Origin: Marinospirillum sp.
GTDB taxonomy: Bacteria > Pseudomonadota > Gammaproteobacteria > Pseudomonadales > Halomonadaceae
Assembly (NCBI GenBank): GCA_007119985.1
Contig: SKOQ01000107.1
Location: 1-23,531, forward strand
Reading direction: 5' to 3'
Length of the DNA: 23,531 bases
Part shown: piece after piece, positions 23,409-23,531 of the stretch
Layout: each line of letters begins with the position of its first letter
Numbering within the stretch: position 1 is the first letter of the stretch
Notes under the pieces: generated by a model
Told to the model about the DNA's origin: nothing
Seen by the model: only the letters and a program-made list of their open reading frames with translations
The model's database searches: none
Made by a program: the position numbers and the translations under genes

Positions 23409-23531
23409 GTGAAAAACAAACACAACCTGAATACCTGGCTGTTATTGTTCGCGTTGGCCGTGATGGTCAACCGCGTGCTGACGCCTTTTTCAGTACCTCC
23501 GCTGGTTGTTCATGCCAATGGTTACATCGAG
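23409..23531 (+). CDS. Hypothetical protein, 5' end only (membrane or secreted)
   Basis: A reading frame from a GTG at 23409 runs off the end of the window after 41 codons. It starts with a short basic stretch (KNKH) and a hydrophobic segment (WLLLFALAVMVNRVL), then PFSVPPLVVHANGYIE, so it could be a signal-anchored or exported protein. The arrangement loosely resembles small DUF2946 proteins, but I cannot confirm this. No clear ribosome binding site is visible, and other start codons (TTG at 23397 or 23407) are possible. Whether it belongs to the urea cluster is unknown. Confidence 0.35.
   Translation, partial: MKNKHNLNTWLLLFALAVMVNRVLTPFSVPPLVVHANGYIE

Noticed and set aside
1..23531. CRISPR arrays, tRNA or rRNA genes, insertion sequences
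   Set aside because: No repeat-spacer pattern, cloverleaf, rRNA-like segment, transposase or terminal inverted repeats were seen on either strand.

Overview
The window looks like a stretch of gammaproteobacterial chromosome close to the replication origin. It opens with dnaN-recF-gyrB in the classic order that follows dnaA, then carries gmhB and glyS/glyQ on the opposite strand, an arrangement resembling Pseudomonas, Marinobacter and Oceanospirillales relatives. The GyrB and beta-clamp sequences are close to pseudomonad/oceanospirillalean forms. Base composition is moderate, about 40-57% G+C in hand-counted lines of dnaN and gyrB and somewhat higher in the urea carboxylase gene. I cannot name the genus from sequence alone.

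Layout. (1) 23-4727, plus strand: dnaN, recF, gyrB, closed by a strong bidirectional terminator at 4746-4777. (2) 4838-9460, minus strand: kdkA (Kdo kinase), glyQ and glyS (the two subunits of tetrameric glycyl-tRNA synthetase) and gmhB (heptose bisphosphate phosphatase). A promoter upstream of glyQ overlaps the end of kdkA, and an intrinsic terminator lies between glyS and gmhB. (3) 9459-10541, plus strand: a family 9 glycosyltransferase (heptosyltransferase-like) whose start codon overlaps the start codon of kdkA. With kdkA and gmhB it forms a small lipopolysaccharide inner-core group. (4) 10557-11042, minus strand: a secreted pentapeptide-repeat protein. (5) 11312-23301, plus strand: a 12 kb urea-use cluster made of allophanate hydrolase, biotin-dependent urea carboxylase, a GntR/FCD regulator and the five-gene urea ABC transporter urtABCDE. 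(6) 23409-end: the beginning of an unidentified membrane or secreted protein.

The urea cluster is the main accessory content. UrtA binds urea in the periplasm, UrtBC form the channel and UrtDE power it. Urea carboxylase makes allophanate using ATP and bicarbonate, and allophanate hydrolase releases two ammonia and CO2. No urease or nickel gene is present, so this is a nickel-free, ATP-dependent route. Several gene junctions overlap (ATGA or TGATG), which suggests one long operon. A perfect 12-bp palindrome (CTTGTATACAAG, 11279-11290) just upstream of the first gene is a good candidate operator for the GntR protein encoded within the cluster. The carboxylase has Asn at the position where I recall guanidine carboxylases having Asp, and no carboxyguanidine deiminase genes are present, so urea is the better substrate call.

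I found no CRISPR array, insertion sequence, tRNA or rRNA gene, and no clear undescribed multi-gene system. The most interesting points are the regulatory architecture of the urea operon, the hydrolase-carboxylase gene order that mirrors the yeast urea amidolyase fusion, the terminator directly in front of gmhB, and the shared CATG start between kdkA and the glycosyltransferase.
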